This document shows positions 1 to 8,912 of a stretch of 64,000 nucleotides of DNA, piece by piece. The first letter of the stretch is position 1, and each line of letters begins with the position of its first letter. Under the pieces are notes generated by a model. It was given only the letters and a program-made list of their open reading frames with translations. It searched no databases and was not told where the DNA came from. Source of the DNA: Burkholderia pyrrocinia (GTDB lineage Bacteria; Pseudomonadota; Gammaproteobacteria; Burkholderiales; Burkholderiaceae); assembly GCF_018417535.1 (NCBI RefSeq), contig NZ_CP070977.1, forward strand, positions 2,604,001 to 2,668,000. Direction: 5' to 3'. The position numbers and the translations under genes are program-made.

Positions 1-1
1 G

Positions 2-784
2 CGCGTGCTGCTCGCGCACGCGCTCGGCTGGACCCGCACGCAACTGATCACGCGCGGCGACGCGCCGCTCGACGCTGCCGCGGTCGAACGCTATCGCGCG
101 CTCGAAGCGCGCCGCATGGCCGGCGAGCCCGTCGCGCAGCTCGTCGGGATGCGCGAATTCTTCGGCCGGCCGTTCGACGTGACGCCCGACGTGCTGATCC
201 CGCGCCCTGAAACCGAACTGCTCGTCGAAGCCGCGCTCGATGCAATCGACGGGCTGCCGTATCCGGCCGTACTCGATCTCGGTACCGGCAGCGGCGCGAT
301 CGCCGTGTCGATCGCCGCCGAGCGCCCCGATGCACGCGTGTGGGCGCTCGACCGTTCGCCGGCCGCGCTCGCAGTCGCGCAACGCAACGCGGACAAGCTG
401 CTCGACACGCACCGCCCCGGCGGCCCGCTGCACTGGCTGCAGAGCGACTGGTATGCGGCGCTCGATCCGGCGCTCGCATTCGACACGATCGTCAGCAACC
501 CGCCGTACATCGCGCAGCACGATCCGCACCTCGCGCAGGGCGACCTGCGTTTCGAGCCGCGCGGCGCACTCACCGACGACGCCGACGGCCTCAGCGCGAT
601 CCGCACGATCGTCGCGGGCGCCGGCGCCCACCTGAAACCGGGCGGCACGCTCTGGATCGAGCACGGCTACGACCAGGCCGAGGCCGTCCGCACGGTGCTG
701 TCGTCGCACGGCTTCACCGCGGTCGAATCGCTCGCCGATCTGGCCGCGATCGAACGCACGACCGGCGGCCGCCTGCCGGGCTGA
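2..784 (+). CDS. prmC: PrmC, release factor glutamine methyltransferase (5' partial)
   Basis: Methylates the glutamine of the GGQ motif in release factors RF1 and RF2, using S-adenosylmethionine, in the cytoplasm. The visible part has the SAM-binding loop LDLGTGSGAIAVS and the catalytic NPPY motif (within IVSNPPYIAQ), the signature of the HemK/PrmC family. The reading frame runs into the left edge with no stop (codon CGC at 2-4, then GTG at 5), and family members are about 280 residues, so roughly 20 N-terminal residues lie outside the window; the GTG at 5 is probably an internal valine. grxD follows 67 bases downstream on the same strand. Family assignment is secure. Confidence 0.95.
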   Translation, partial: RVLLAHALGWTRTQLITRGDAPLDAAAVERYRALEARRMAGEPVAQLVGMREFFGRPFDVTPDVLIPRPETELLVEAALDAIDGLPYPAVLDLGTGSGAIAVSIAAERPDARVWALDRSPAALAVAQRNADKLLDTHRPGGPLHWLQSDWYAALDPALAFDTIVSNPPYIAQHDPHLAQGDLRFEPRGALTDDADGLSAIRTIVAGAGAHLKPGGTLWIEHGYDQAEAVRTVLSSHGFTAVESLADLAAIERTTGGRLPG

Positions 785-851
785 TGCCCGGCCCGCCCGG
801 TTGAAATCCGCTATCATTTCGATCTAACGCCCCGCAAACGCAAGGTCAGTC

Positions 852-1163
852 ATGGACACCCAACAACGTATCAAGCAAATCGTCGACGAAAACCAGGTCG
901 TGCTCTTCATGAAGGGCAACGCGCAATTCCCGATGTGCGGCTTCTCCGGCCGTGCCGTGCAGGTGCTGAAAGCCTGCGGCGTTGACCAGTTCAAGACGGT
1001 CAACGTGCTCGAGGACGACGAGATCCGCCAGGGCATCAAGGAATTCTCGAACTGGCCGACCATTCCGCAGCTCTATGTGAAGGGCGAATTCGTCGGCGGC
1101 TCGGACATCATGATGGAGATGTACCAGTCGGGCGAGCTGCAGCAACTGTTCGCCGCCGCGTAA
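852..1163 (+). CDS. grxD: Monothiol glutaredoxin GrxD
   Basis: A 103-residue monothiol glutaredoxin of the Grx4 type, known in other bacteria to carry and deliver [2Fe-2S] clusters in the cytoplasm. The diagnostic CGFS active site is at residues 29-32 (FPMCGFSGR), and [19 protein letters not shown] is the glutathione-binding half of the fold. The length is standard and the ATG start is the only sensible one. It sits in a tight co-directional row, with ubiX starting 24 bases after its stop; this suggests co-transcription but is not a functional link I can show. Confidence 0.96.
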   Translation: MDTQQRIKQIVDENQVVLFMKGNAQFPMCGFSGRAVQVLKACGVDQFKTVNVLEDDEIRQGIKEFSNWPTIPQLYVKGEFVGGSDIMMEMYQSGELQQLFAAA

Positions 1164-1187
1164 CGCGCCCCACCCGCGCCCCTTTCG

Positions 1188-1784
1188 ATGGCATCTCCCA
1201 GCGCGCCGCCACGCCGGCTGATCGTCGCGATCACCGGCGCCACCGGCGCGATCTACGGTGTGCGGCTGCTCGACCTGCTGCGCGCCGCCGGCGGCGTCGA
1301 AACGCACCTGCTGATTTCGAACGCCGGCTGGCTCAACATCCAGCATGAACTGAAGCTGCCGAAGGCCGATGTCGAAAGCCGTGCGGACGTCGTGCACCCG
1401 GTGCGCGACGTCGGCGCGACGATCGCGTCGGGCTCGTTCGCGACCGACGGGATGGTGATCGCGCCATGCTCGATGAAGACGCTCGCGAGCGTCGCGCACG
1501 GGCTGTCCGACAACCTGATCACGCGCGCGGCCGACGTCACGCTGAAGGAACGTCGCCGTCTCGTGCTGATGGTGCGCGAAACGCCGTTCAACCTCGCGCA
1601 TCTGCGCAACATGACCGCCGTCACCGAAATGGGCGGCATCGTCTTTCCGCCGTTGCCCGCGTTCTACGCAATGCCGGAGACGATCGAGGAACTCGTCGAC
1701 CAGACCGTCATGCGCGTGCTCGACCTGTTCGCGCTCAGCGCGCCGCTGACTACACCATGGGCCGGCATCCGGCACGCGCAGTAA
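1188..1784 (+). CDS. ubiX: UbiX family flavin prenyltransferase
   Basis: Makes prenylated FMN, the cofactor of UbiD-type decarboxylases, from FMN and dimethylallyl phosphate. In ubiquinone synthesis this supports decarboxylation of 4-hydroxy-3-polyprenylbenzoate. The protein has 198 residues, close to the family norm. It shows the N-terminal FMN-binding loop (ITGATGAIYGVRLLDLL), the central APCSMKTLA segment and the C-terminal RRLVLMVRETPFNLAHLRNM region typical of UbiX/Pad1. No ubiD gene is in the window. Confidence 0.95.
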   Translation: MASPSAPPRRLIVAITGATGAIYGVRLLDLLRAAGGVETHLLISNAGWLNIQHELKLPKADVESRADVVHPVRDVGATIASGSFATDGMVIAPCSMKTLASVAHGLSDNLITRAADVTLKERRRLVLMVRETPFNLAHLRNMTAVTEMGGIVFPPLPAFYAMPETIEELVDQTVMRVLDLFALSAPLTTPWAGIRHAQ

Positions 1785-1993
1785 GCCGACCGCCGCGCCC
1801 GCTCTTCGCGCATCTTCGCCGATTCCTCTGGCAACTCATCCGATTTCACGCGTACCGCCCCCTACCCGCGTCAATGCGCGTTGCATCTCACCGATTATCA
1901 ACAAACGAGAGTCAATCAAATTCCAGGGCGCGGATTTATCAATGCGCGGTGCACGCCTATAGTCACAGGCAAACCCTTTTGCAGGCCACCACC

Positions 1994-2785
1994 ATGAACC
2001 GCTTGCCTTCGCTGTACCTGTCCCACGGCGCCCCGACGCTGCCGATCGACCCGACGCTGCCGTCCGGTGCGTTCACGCACCTCGGCGCCGAATTGCCGCG
2101 CCCGCGCGCGGTACTGATGCTGTCCGCGCACTGGGGCACGCAACAGCCGGTCGCGAGCGTCGCCGCGCACCCGGAAACGATCCACGACTTCTACGGCTTT
2201 CCGCGCGCGCTGTACGAGATCCGCTATCCGGCGCCGGGCGCCCCCGACGTCGCCGAGCGTGCGGCCGCGCTGCTGAACGCGGCCGGCATCGCGACCGCGA
2301 CGACCGAGCACGGGCTCGACCACGGCGCGTGGGTGCCGATGCTGCTGATGTTCCCGGAGGCCGACGTGCCCGTCGCGCAGTTGTCGATCCAGCCGCGCGC
2401 GGATGCGGCCCACCACTTCGCACTCGGCCGCGCGCTGCGGCCGCTGCGCGACGAAGGCGTGATGGTGATCGGCTCGGGCCAGATCACGCACAACCTGCGT
2501 GCCGCCGACTTCGGCGCGGCACCCGAGGATGCGGACCCGCGCGTCGCGGAATTCACCGACTGGTTCGAAGCGAAGCTCGCCGCGCGCGACGTCGACGCGC
2601 TGCTCGACTACCGCCGGCAGGCACCGCATGCGGCGCTGATGCACCCGACCGACGAGCATCTGCTGCCGGTGTTCACGGCGCTCGGCGCGGCGGACGACGA
2701 CTACCAGCTCGGCATCCAGTCGCTCGGCACCTATCAGCGCGTGCTCGCGATGACGAACTACGTGTTCGCGAGCGCGGCCGGCTGA
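1994..2785 (+). CDS. 4,5-DOPA dioxygenase-like extradiol ring-cleavage enzyme (DODA/YgiD type)
   Basis: A 263-residue class III extradiol dioxygenase of the DODA type, metal-dependent enzymes that open catechol rings; the natural substrate in Burkholderia cannot be told from sequence. Family features are the N-terminal LYLSHGAPTLPID with a metal-ligand histidine, the HGLDHGAWVPM segment and GSGQITHNL. The open frame extends far upstream, but the ATG at 1994 begins exactly where the family begins; upstream sequence overlaps ubiX in a different frame. A strong bidirectional hairpin terminator follows and separates it from the convergent permease gene. Confidence 0.9.
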   Translation: MNRLPSLYLSHGAPTLPIDPTLPSGAFTHLGAELPRPRAVLMLSAHWGTQQPVASVAAHPETIHDFYGFPRALYEIRYPAPGAPDVAERAAALLNAAGIATATTEHGLDHGAWVPMLLMFPEADVPVAQLSIQPRADAAHHFALGRALRPLRDEGVMVIGSGQITHNLRAADFGAAPEDADPRVAEFTDWFEAKLAARDVDALLDYRRQAPHAALMHPTDEHLLPVFTALGAADDDYQLGIQSLGTYQRVLAMTNYVFASAAG

Positions 2786-2819
2786 ATTCCGCGAGACAAC
2801 CGGCGACAACCAACAAAAA

Positions 2820-2846
2820 GCCCGCCCGAGCATCGCTCGGGCGGGC
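2820..2846. terminator. Bidirectional intrinsic terminator
   Basis: A perfect 12-bp stem (arms 2820-2831 and 2835-2846, loop ATC), with AAAAA on the left and TTTGTTT on the right. It lies between the convergent dioxygenase and permease genes and can serve both strands. Confidence 0.9.
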
Positions 2847-2894
2847 TTTGTTTGCTGCTTCCTGCCGCCGCCGAATCCGGCGGCAGGTCAGGCA

Positions 2895-4493
2895 TCAGGC
2901 GCCGACTCCTTCGAGAATCTCGTCGTGCGACTCGCGCTCGTCGAGATACTTGGTCCGGTAGCCGGATTTCGCGCCCCAGAAGTAGAACACCAGCGCGATT
3001 GCCGCGACGATCAGCATGTCCCAGCCGTACGGCAGGACGCCGTAGCCGCCGAACTCCTTGCTGCCGATCAGCGACAGCACGGCCATCGTCGGCAGGTACG
3101 CGACCAGCCACCATGCGGCCTTCAGGTCTTCACCCCAGCCGGTCCAGCCCGACTTCGCCTGGAAGAAGAAGTACACCGGCAGCGCGACGATCATCAGCAG
3201 GATGATTTCGCCGGTCAGCGGCCACTTCGCCCAGTACAGGATCAGCGACGCGCAGACGAACGCGAACGGTGCAATCAGCTTCATGCCCGGGATCGACAGC
3301 GGCCGCTCGATGTCGGTTGCCGAACGGCGCAGCGCCATCAGGCTGATCGGGCCGGTCAGGTACGAAATCACCGTCGCGACCGAAATCACCGCCGCGAGCG
3401 AACTCCAGCCGCGGAAGAAGAACAGGAAGATGAACGAAACCAGCAGGTTGAACCACATCGCCTGACGCGGCACGCCGTAGAGCGGGTGCACGTTGCCGAA
3501 CATCTTCGGCATCGTGTTGTTGCGCTCCATCGCGTAGATCATCCGCGTCGTCGTCGCCATGTAGGTCGTGCCGGTGCCGCTCGGGCTGACGAACGCGTCG
3601 ACGTACAGCATGATCGCGAGCCAGTTCAGGTTCAGCGCGATCGCCAGTTCGGCGAACGGCGACTTGAAGTTGAAGTGCGACCAGCCCTTCGCGATGTCGG
3701 TCGGATTCACCGCGCCGATGTACGCGACCTGCAGCAGCACATAGATCACGAGTGCGATCAGGATCGACGTAATCACCGCGAACGGCACGCTGCGCGACGG
3801 GTTGCGCGCTTCGCCCGCGAGGTTGACCGGGCTCTGGAAGCCGTTGAACGCGAACACGATGCCGCTCGTCGCGACCGCGGTCAGCACCGCCGACCAGCCG
3901 TACGGCGCAAAGCTTGCATTGGATGCGGTGCCGAGATTTTCCGAGTGGAAGCTCGTCAGCATCAGGCCGAGGATCGTGAGGCCGGGAATCAGGAACTTGA
4001 AGATCGTGATCGCGGTATTCGCACGCGCGAAGGCCTTCACACCCCAGTAGTTCAGCATGAAGTAGATGACGACCAGCACGGCCGACAACAGCAGGCCGGG
4101 TGTCGTCAACTCGCCGTTCACGAACAGCGCGTGTGCCCACGGATACGGCCACGTGCTCATGTACTGGATCGACGCTTCGGCCTCGATCGGGATCACGGAG
4201 ACGATCGCGATCCAGTTGGCCCATGCGCTGATGAAGCCCACCAGCGAACCGTGCGAGTAGCGCGCGTAGCGCACCATGCCGCCCGACTCGGGGAACATCG
4301 CGCCCAGTTCGGCATACGTCAGTGCAATTGCGAGAATCACGACCGCGCCGATGATCCATGCGCAGATCGCCGCCGGACCGGCGATCTTCGCGGCCTTCCA
4401 GGCACCGAACAGCCAGCCCGAGCCGATAATCGAACCCAGCCCCGTCAGCATCAATGCAAACGGGCCGATGTTCCGTTGAATAGAACTCTTCAC
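2895..4493 (-). CDS. APC family amino acid permease
   Basis: A 532-residue inner-membrane transporter of the amino acid-polyamine-organocation superfamily, with about 12-13 hydrophobic segments along its length. The N-terminal GLGSIIGSGWLFG is the classic APC substrate-binding loop in the first membrane helix, and the GGMVRYARYSHG segment follows helix 2. It resembles the aspartate:proton symporter group (Bacillus YveA type), but substrate is an inference. The start is GTG at 4493; AGGAG lies five bases upstream, and an ATG two bases upstream is out of frame and stops at once. Transcribed convergently to the dioxygenase gene. Confidence 0.88.
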   Translation of the reverse strand: MKSSIQRNIGPFALMLTGLGSIIGSGWLFGAWKAAKIAGPAAICAWIIGAVVILAIALTYAELGAMFPESGGMVRYARYSHGSLVGFISAWANWIAIVSVIPIEAEASIQYMSTWPYPWAHALFVNGELTTPGLLLSAVLVVIYFMLNYWGVKAFARANTAITIFKFLIPGLTILGLMLTSFHSENLGTASNASFAPYGWSAVLTAVATSGIVFAFNGFQSPVNLAGEARNPSRSVPFAVITSILIALVIYVLLQVAYIGAVNPTDIAKGWSHFNFKSPFAELAIALNLNWLAIMLYVDAFVSPSGTGTTYMATTTRMIYAMERNNTMPKMFGNVHPLYGVPRQAMWFNLLVSFIFLFFFRGWSSLAAVISVATVISYLTGPISLMALRRSATDIERPLSIPGMKLIAPFAFVCASLILYWAKWPLTGEIILLMIVALPVYFFFQAKSGWTGWGEDLKAAWWLVAYLPTMAVLSLIGSKEFGGYGVLPYGWDMLIVAAIALVFYFWGAKSGYRTKYLDERESHDEILEGVGA

Positions 4494-4913
4494 ATCCTCT
4501 CCTGTGTCTCAAAAAGCATGGTCGGCCTGCGGTCCGGGATCGGCTCGGACAGCACCGCGCACGCATTCTTGGGGGGACGAGTCATCCGATCGGGGCAACC
4601 CGTCCGCGCGGCGCGTAGTTTAACGGTTGCACCTCAAACGTGGCGCCTAAATCGATCGGCCCCTACAAAAAATTCGCATCGCTTGCAAGCTTTGTAAACC
4701 TGATCTACGCAATAACCCTGAGTGCATGGAAATCCGGTTGACCACGCAGTCGATTAGCCGTATAAAGGACTTCGCAGGATTTCAAGCGGCGAGTGAATTG
4801 GTTCTTTCGTAGTTCGCCCATCAACGGTACTCCGGTTGGTCCTATTACCCCTTCCTTGATTTTCCGCACCCCATGGGCTTCGGCCCCGTTTTATCTTTTT
4901 AGGAACAAGTAAC
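4494..4913. other. Divergent intergenic region between permease and cspA
   Basis: A 420-base gap between divergent genes. It contains the cspA promoter and leader annotated separately. I saw no further gene in it; the permease promoter must lie near 4500-4680 but no convincing sigma-70 pair was identified there. Confidence 0.6.
4738..4766 (+). promoter_or_regulatory. Sigma-70 promoter of the cold-shock gene
   Basis: TTGACC at 4738-4743 and TATAAA at 4761-4766 are separated by exactly 17 bases, a near-consensus sigma-70 promoter. A start near 4773 would give a leader of about 140 nucleotides before the cspA ATG. Long structured leaders that respond to temperature are known for cold-shock genes. 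Confidence 0.75.
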
Positions 4914-5117
4914 ATGGCAACCGGTACCGTCAAGTGGTTCAATGACGCAAAGGGCTTCGGCTTCATCACCCCGGAAGGCGGCGGCGACGATCTGTTCGCG
5001 CACTTCTCGGAAATCCGCGTCGAAGGCTTCAAGACGCTGCAAGAAAACCAGAAGGTTGAATTCGAAGTGAAGACGGGCCCGAAGGGCCTGCAAGCTGCGA
5101 ACATCCGTCCGGTCTAA
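4914..5117 (+). CDS. cspA: CspA-family cold-shock protein
   Basis: A 67-residue single cold-shock domain protein that binds single-stranded nucleic acid and acts as an RNA chaperone. Both RNA-binding motifs are present: KGFGFITPE (RNP1) and LFAHFSEI (RNP2), and the N-terminal [11 protein letters not shown] is standard. The start is supported by AGGA nine bases upstream. It stands alone between a strong promoter with a long leader and an intrinsic terminator, so it is likely a one-gene unit. Which cold-shock paralogue it is (cspA, cspC or similar) cannot be settled here. Confidence 0.95.
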   Translation: MATGTVKWFNDAKGFGFITPEGGGDDLFAHFSEIRVEGFKTLQENQKVEFEVKTGPKGLQAANIRPV

Positions 5118-5144
5118 GCTTGGCGCGATAATTCGTGTTAAAAA

Positions 5145-5162
5145 GCCCCGCTTCGGCGGGGC
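5145..5162. terminator. Bidirectional intrinsic terminator after cspA
   Basis: A seven-base GC stem (5145-5151 and 5156-5162) with a TTCG tetraloop, preceded by AAAA and followed by TTTTT. It can stop both cspA and the convergent Hsp70 gene. Confidence 0.9.
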
Positions 5163-5214
5163 TTTTTGTTTTTCTGCGCCAGTCCGGCACGGCGGCAATA
5201 CAGCCGTCCGCCGT

Positions 5215-6465
5215 TCACCCAAAGAGGCGCTGCGCGTGAATGCCGAGCCCCGTCGCGACACTCGCCAGGCGGTCGCCGAACACCGGCTGCGCATCCGGGA
5301 ACGCACCCGCGAGCGCGCCCGACAGGAACGCGAGCCCGGTCGAGCCGCCGGTGAAATACAGTGCGCCGACGTCGCGCGGCGCGACACCCGCAAGCCGCAC
5401 CGTCTCGCGCGCGGCGTCGACGATACGCGCGGTGTCGTCGCGACTCGCATCGACGAGGCGATCGGAATCGAACGCGATCAGCAGATCCTCTTCCACATCG
5501 TTCAGGTCGATCATCGTCTCCCCGCCCGCCGCGACGCCGATCTTCGCTTCTTCCGCGCGCGCCATCAGCGCATGCCCGAGCCGCTGCTCGACCACACTCG
5601 TGAGCCGGTCGTATTGCCGCACATCCTGGTACAGGTGCTTCATCAGCTTCAGCTCGCCGAGCCGCTTCGGCGTGTAGACCGTGTTGATCAGGTGCCAGGT
5701 CGCGAGATCGAAGTAGATCTTGTTCGGCAGTTCACGCCCTTCGGGGTCGAGCGAACGGTAGCCGAACGCGGGCAGGATCGCCGCCAGCTCGACACGCCGG
5801 TCGTAATCGGTGCCCGCGACGTGCACGCCATGGTGGGCCAGCACGTCCTCCTTGCGCTCGAGCCGCGCCATCCGCTCGGGCCCGACGCGCACCAGCGAGA
5901 AGTCGGACGTACCGCCGCCGATGTCGGCGACGAGCACGAGGCGCTCGGCCTGCTGGCGCGATTCGTAGTCAAACGCGGCGGCGATCGGTTCGTACTGGAA
6001 GTGAACATCCGCGAAACCGACCGACTGCGCGGCCGCCTCGAGCTGGTCCTGCGCGAGGCGGTCGGCGCGCGGATCGTCATCGACGAAAAACACCGGCCGG
6101 CCGAGCACCGCACGGCCGATCGGCGCGCCCGCGCGCGCTTCGGCCTTGCGCTTCAGGTGCGTCAGGAAGCGCGCGATGATTTCGGTGTACGCGATCGCGC
6201 TGCCGTCGCCGAGATCGGTCGTCGTTTCCGCGAGCGGCGAGCCGAGGATGCTCTTCATCGAACGCATCAGCCGGCCGTCGAAACCGTCGATATAGGATGC
6301 CAGCGCCGCGCGGCCGTACTCGACCGTCTCTTCGTCATTGTTGAAGAAGATCGCGGTGGGCAGCGTCAGGTGGTCGCCCTCGACGGGCGCGAGGCGCATG
6401 CCGTCGCCGTCGGGCAGCGCCACGGCGGAATTGGACGTGCCGAAATCGATCGCGCAGTAAGTCAT
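5215..6465 (-). CDS. yegD: YegD-type Hsp70 family chaperone
   Basis: A 416-residue protein equal to the ATPase half of Hsp70 without the usual substrate-binding and lid domains, like E. coli YegD. Nucleotide-binding signatures are visible: IDFGTSNSAVALP at the N-terminus (phosphate 1), VADIGGGTSDFSLV in the middle (phosphate 2) and YFTGGSTGLAFL near the C-terminus (adenosine motif). The precise client or role of YegD proteins is not established. The ATG at 6463-6465 is at the expected N-terminus. Convergent with cspA, sharing its terminator. Confidence 0.9.
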   Translation of the reverse strand: MTYCAIDFGTSNSAVALPDGDGMRLAPVEGDHLTLPTAIFFNNDEETVEYGRAALASYIDGFDGRLMRSMKSILGSPLAETTTDLGDGSAIAYTEIIARFLTHLKRKAEARAGAPIGRAVLGRPVFFVDDDPRADRLAQDQLEAAAQSVGFADVHFQYEPIAAAFDYESRQQAERLVLVADIGGGTSDFSLVRVGPERMARLERKEDVLAHHGVHVAGTDYDRRVELAAILPAFGYRSLDPEGRELPNKIYFDLATWHLINTVYTPKRLGELKLMKHLYQDVRQYDRLTSVVEQRLGHALMARAEEAKIGVAAGGETMIDLNDVEEDLLIAFDSDRLVDASRDDTARIVDAARETVRLAGVAPRDVGALYFTGGSTGLAFLSGALAGAFPDAQPVFGDRLASVATGLGIHAQRLFG

Positions 6466-6652
6466 GGGAAGTTGCCGCAGCAGGGCCGACGCGAAAACGG
6501 AAAGGACGGGCTTTTTAACATGAAGCCCGCGGGATCACAACCGGGGCCGGCCACTGGTACCGCGGAACGGGCGTCGGTGGCGACGGCGCGCGGCTGGCGC
6601 GCCGGGGATACGCGCGGACGGGACGCACGATGCATGCCACCCGCTTCGCAGG

Positions 6653-7258
6653 TCAGGCTGCCGCGTCGAAGCTCTTCTTCCACGCGCCCGCATACACGAC
6701 CTCGCCGATCGCATGACGCGTACGCGGCGCCTTCTCGCGATCGCGCAGCACGGGATCGAGCTTGTCGACGTTGCCGTAGTGGCCAAGCGAGATGATCGAC
6801 AGGATCGCGACGTCGGCCGGAATCGCGAACGCGTCGCGGAACCCCTTCGCGTCGAAACCACTCATCTGGTGCGCGGCAAGGCCCAGCGCGTGTGCCTGCA
6901 GCACGAGCGACATCGCGGCCGCGCCGGCGTCGTACAGCGCGGTCGGCGCCGGTTCGCCCTTCGGCGTGAGCGTGTGCGCGGTCACCGCGATCAGCACGGG
7001 CGCCGGCGCATTCCAGCCCTGGTTGAACGGCACCAGCGTCGCGAACGCGCGCCTGAACGCATCTTCGTCCTGCGTGCGATCGAATACGATGAAGCGCCAC
7101 GGCTGCGCGTTGTACGCGGACGGCGCCCAGCGCGCGGCTTCAAGCACCGCGTGCAGATCACCGGCGCTGACGGACTCATCCGAATACGCACGCGGGCTCC
7201 AGCGGCCCGCGATCAGATCGTGAATCGAAACGGTGGTGGGAGCAGGTTTGACGGACAT
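6653..7258 (-). CDS. Nitroreductase family protein
   Basis: A 201-residue FMN-dependent nitroreductase-fold protein, likely using NAD(P)H to reduce nitro compounds or quinones in the cytoplasm; the real substrate is unknown. Family features include RWSPRAYSDESVS near the N-terminus, RWAPSAYNAQPWRF (flavin-contacting segment) and the C-terminal ISLGHYGNVDKLDP. The open frame continues far upstream, overlapping the MFS gene's 3' part, but the ATG at 7258 is where the family begins. It lies 155 bases downstream of the MFS gene on the same strand. Confidence 0.9.
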   Translation of the reverse strand: MSVKPAPTTVSIHDLIAGRWSPRAYSDESVSAGDLHAVLEAARWAPSAYNAQPWRFIVFDRTQDEDAFRRAFATLVPFNQGWNAPAPVLIAVTAHTLTPKGEPAPTALYDAGAAAMSLVLQAHALGLAAHQMSGFDAKGFRDAFAIPADVAILSIISLGHYGNVDKLDPVLRDREKAPRTRHAIGEVVYAGAWKKSFDAAA

Positions 7259-7413
7259 GCGGTTCCTCGCTGACATCGATGAAGGGGCGCGAACGCCTGG
7301 CGAACCGCAAGCATACCCGCTCGGGCGGTTGCGCGCCCGATCCGCCCACGCTATGCAAATCGTCGATCCTGCATAGGCCGGCCGCATGCGGCGCGGCCGG
7401 CCGGGCACCGCCG

Positions 7414-8697
7414 TCAGGCTGCCTGCGCGGCTGCGCGTGACGGGCCGCGGTTGATCCGCAGCACGATCAGCGCGCCGACGATGCACAGCCCGCCCGAGAT
7501 CATCGACGCGATCGTGTAGGTGCCGAGGCTCGCACGCAGCAACCCCGCGCCGAGCGCCGCGAACGCCGCGCCGAGCTGGTGACCGGCGACGATCCAGCCG
7601 AACACGACCGGCGCCGCAGCCTTGCCGAACACGTCGGTCGCGAGCCGCACGGTCGGCGGCACGGTCGCGATCCAGTCGAGCCCGTAGAACATCGCGAACA
7701 GCGGCAGCCCGAAGAAATCGATCCCGAACGCATGCGGCAGGTAGATCAGCGACAGCCCGCGCAGCCCGTAATACCAGAACAGCAGCACGCGGTTGTCGTA
7801 ACGGTCGGACAGCCAGCCCGACAGCGTCGTGCCGAACAGGTCGAACACGCCCATCGCGGCGAGCAGCGACGCGCCCTGCACTTCGGTCATCCCGTAGTCG
7901 CTGCACATCGCGATCAGGTGCGTGCCGACGTAGCCGTTGGTGCTCGCGCCGCAGATGAAGAAGCTAAAGAACAGCAGCCAGAAGTCGCGCGAGCGGCTCG
8001 CCATCAGCAGCGTGCGGAACGCGACCGCGAGCGGGTTATCCTTCGTCGCTTCGGGCGCGGGCGGCGCATCGGCCGGCTCGCCGTACGGGCGCAACTGCAC
8101 GTCGGCCGGCCGTTCGGGCAGCAGGAACGCGACGAGCGGAATCACGATCGCGGCCGCCACCGCGACGACCAGCACGACCGGCCGCCAGCCATGGCGCTGC
8201 GCGATCGCCGCGAGCATCGGCAGGAACACGAGCTGGCCGGTGGCCGTGCTCGCGGTCAGGATGCCCATCACGAAGCCGCGCCGCGCATGGAACCAGCGCG
8301 TGACGAAGGTTGCGGACAGCGTCAGCGCGACGACACCCGTCGAGCAGCCGACCATCAGGCCCCAGATCACCACCATCTGCCAGCTCTGCGTCATCATCGA
8401 CGACAGCGCGACGCCCGCGCTCATCGTCACGAGCGCGGTGAGGATCGTCGGGCGCAGCCCGAAGCGCTGCATCGCGGCGGCCGCGAACGGGCCCGTCAGC
8501 CCGTACAGCGCGATGTTCACCGAGATCGCCAGCGAAATCGCCGCGCGGCTCCAGCCGAGTTCGCGCTCGAGGGGCACCATCAGTACGCTCGGTGTCGCGC
8601 GCGTGCCGGCTGCCGCCAGCAGGATCAGGAATACCACCGCCGCCGCGAGCCATCCGTAGTGGAAGCGCCCGCGGATTCGTGTCACTGCCCAGTTCAT
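7414..8697 (-). CDS. MFS transporter
   Basis: A 427-residue major facilitator superfamily transporter with about 12 membrane segments in two halves and a charged central loop (residues near 200-225). Substrate is unknown; the arrangement of helices resembles anion or monocarboxylate carriers of the superfamily. Two start codons are six bases apart: ATG at 8703 has GGAG only three bases away, while ATG at 8697 has it at nine bases, so 8697 is preferred. The gene is divergent from a TetR regulator and the shared intergenic region holds two operator-like dyads, so TetR control is likely. Confidence 0.87.
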   Translation of the reverse strand: MNWAVTRIRGRFHYGWLAAAVVFLILLAAAGTRATPSVLMVPLERELGWSRAAISLAISVNIALYGLTGPFAAAAMQRFGLRPTILTALVTMSAGVALSSMMTQSWQMVVIWGLMVGCSTGVVALTLSATFVTRWFHARRGFVMGILTASTATGQLVFLPMLAAIAQRHGWRPVVLVVAVAAAIVIPLVAFLLPERPADVQLRPYGEPADAPPAPEATKDNPLAVAFRTLLMASRSRDFWLLFFSFFICGASTNGYVGTHLIAMCSDYGMTEVQGASLLAAMGVFDLFGTTLSGWLSDRYDNRVLLFWYYGLRGLSLIYLPHAFGIDFFGLPLFAMFYGLDWIATVPPTVRLATDVFGKAAAPVVFGWIVAGHQLGAAFAALGAGLLRASLGTYTIASMISGGLCIVGALIVLRINRGPSRAAAQAA

Positions 8698-8827
8698 CTT
8701 CATGTTCTCCAGTTGGCGGCGCCGGTGCCATCGCCCCTGCCCCGCCCAGCCAGGCCACCTCCGCCGCACACTGCATCGGCTGACCCGGGCCGACGCTTGG
8801 CATTTGTCTGTCGATCCGGCCGGCATT

Positions 8828-8843
8828 GTTACCGATCGGTCAC
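8828..8843. promoter_or_regulatory. Putative TetR operator, site 1
   Basis: GTTACCGATCGGTCAC is a near-perfect 16-bp dyad whose core ACCGATCGGT is fully palindromic. It shares the pattern GTTACC..TCGGT.AC with a second copy 34 bases away, both in the gap between the divergent MFS and TetR genes. Confidence 0.7.
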
Positions 8844-8861
8844 AAGTGTGTTGCGATCGTA

Positions 8862-8877
8862 GTTACCAGTCGGTAAC
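8862..8877. promoter_or_regulatory. Putative TetR operator, site 2
   Basis: GTTACCAGTCGGTAAC is a 16-bp dyad with outer arms GTTACC/GGTAAC perfectly inverted. It is the second copy of the operator-like sequence and lies 35 bases before the tetR start codon. Confidence 0.7.
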
Positions 8878-8912
8878 ATGTCAAGCAATTCATCACGCAG
8901 TCGAGGGTCATC

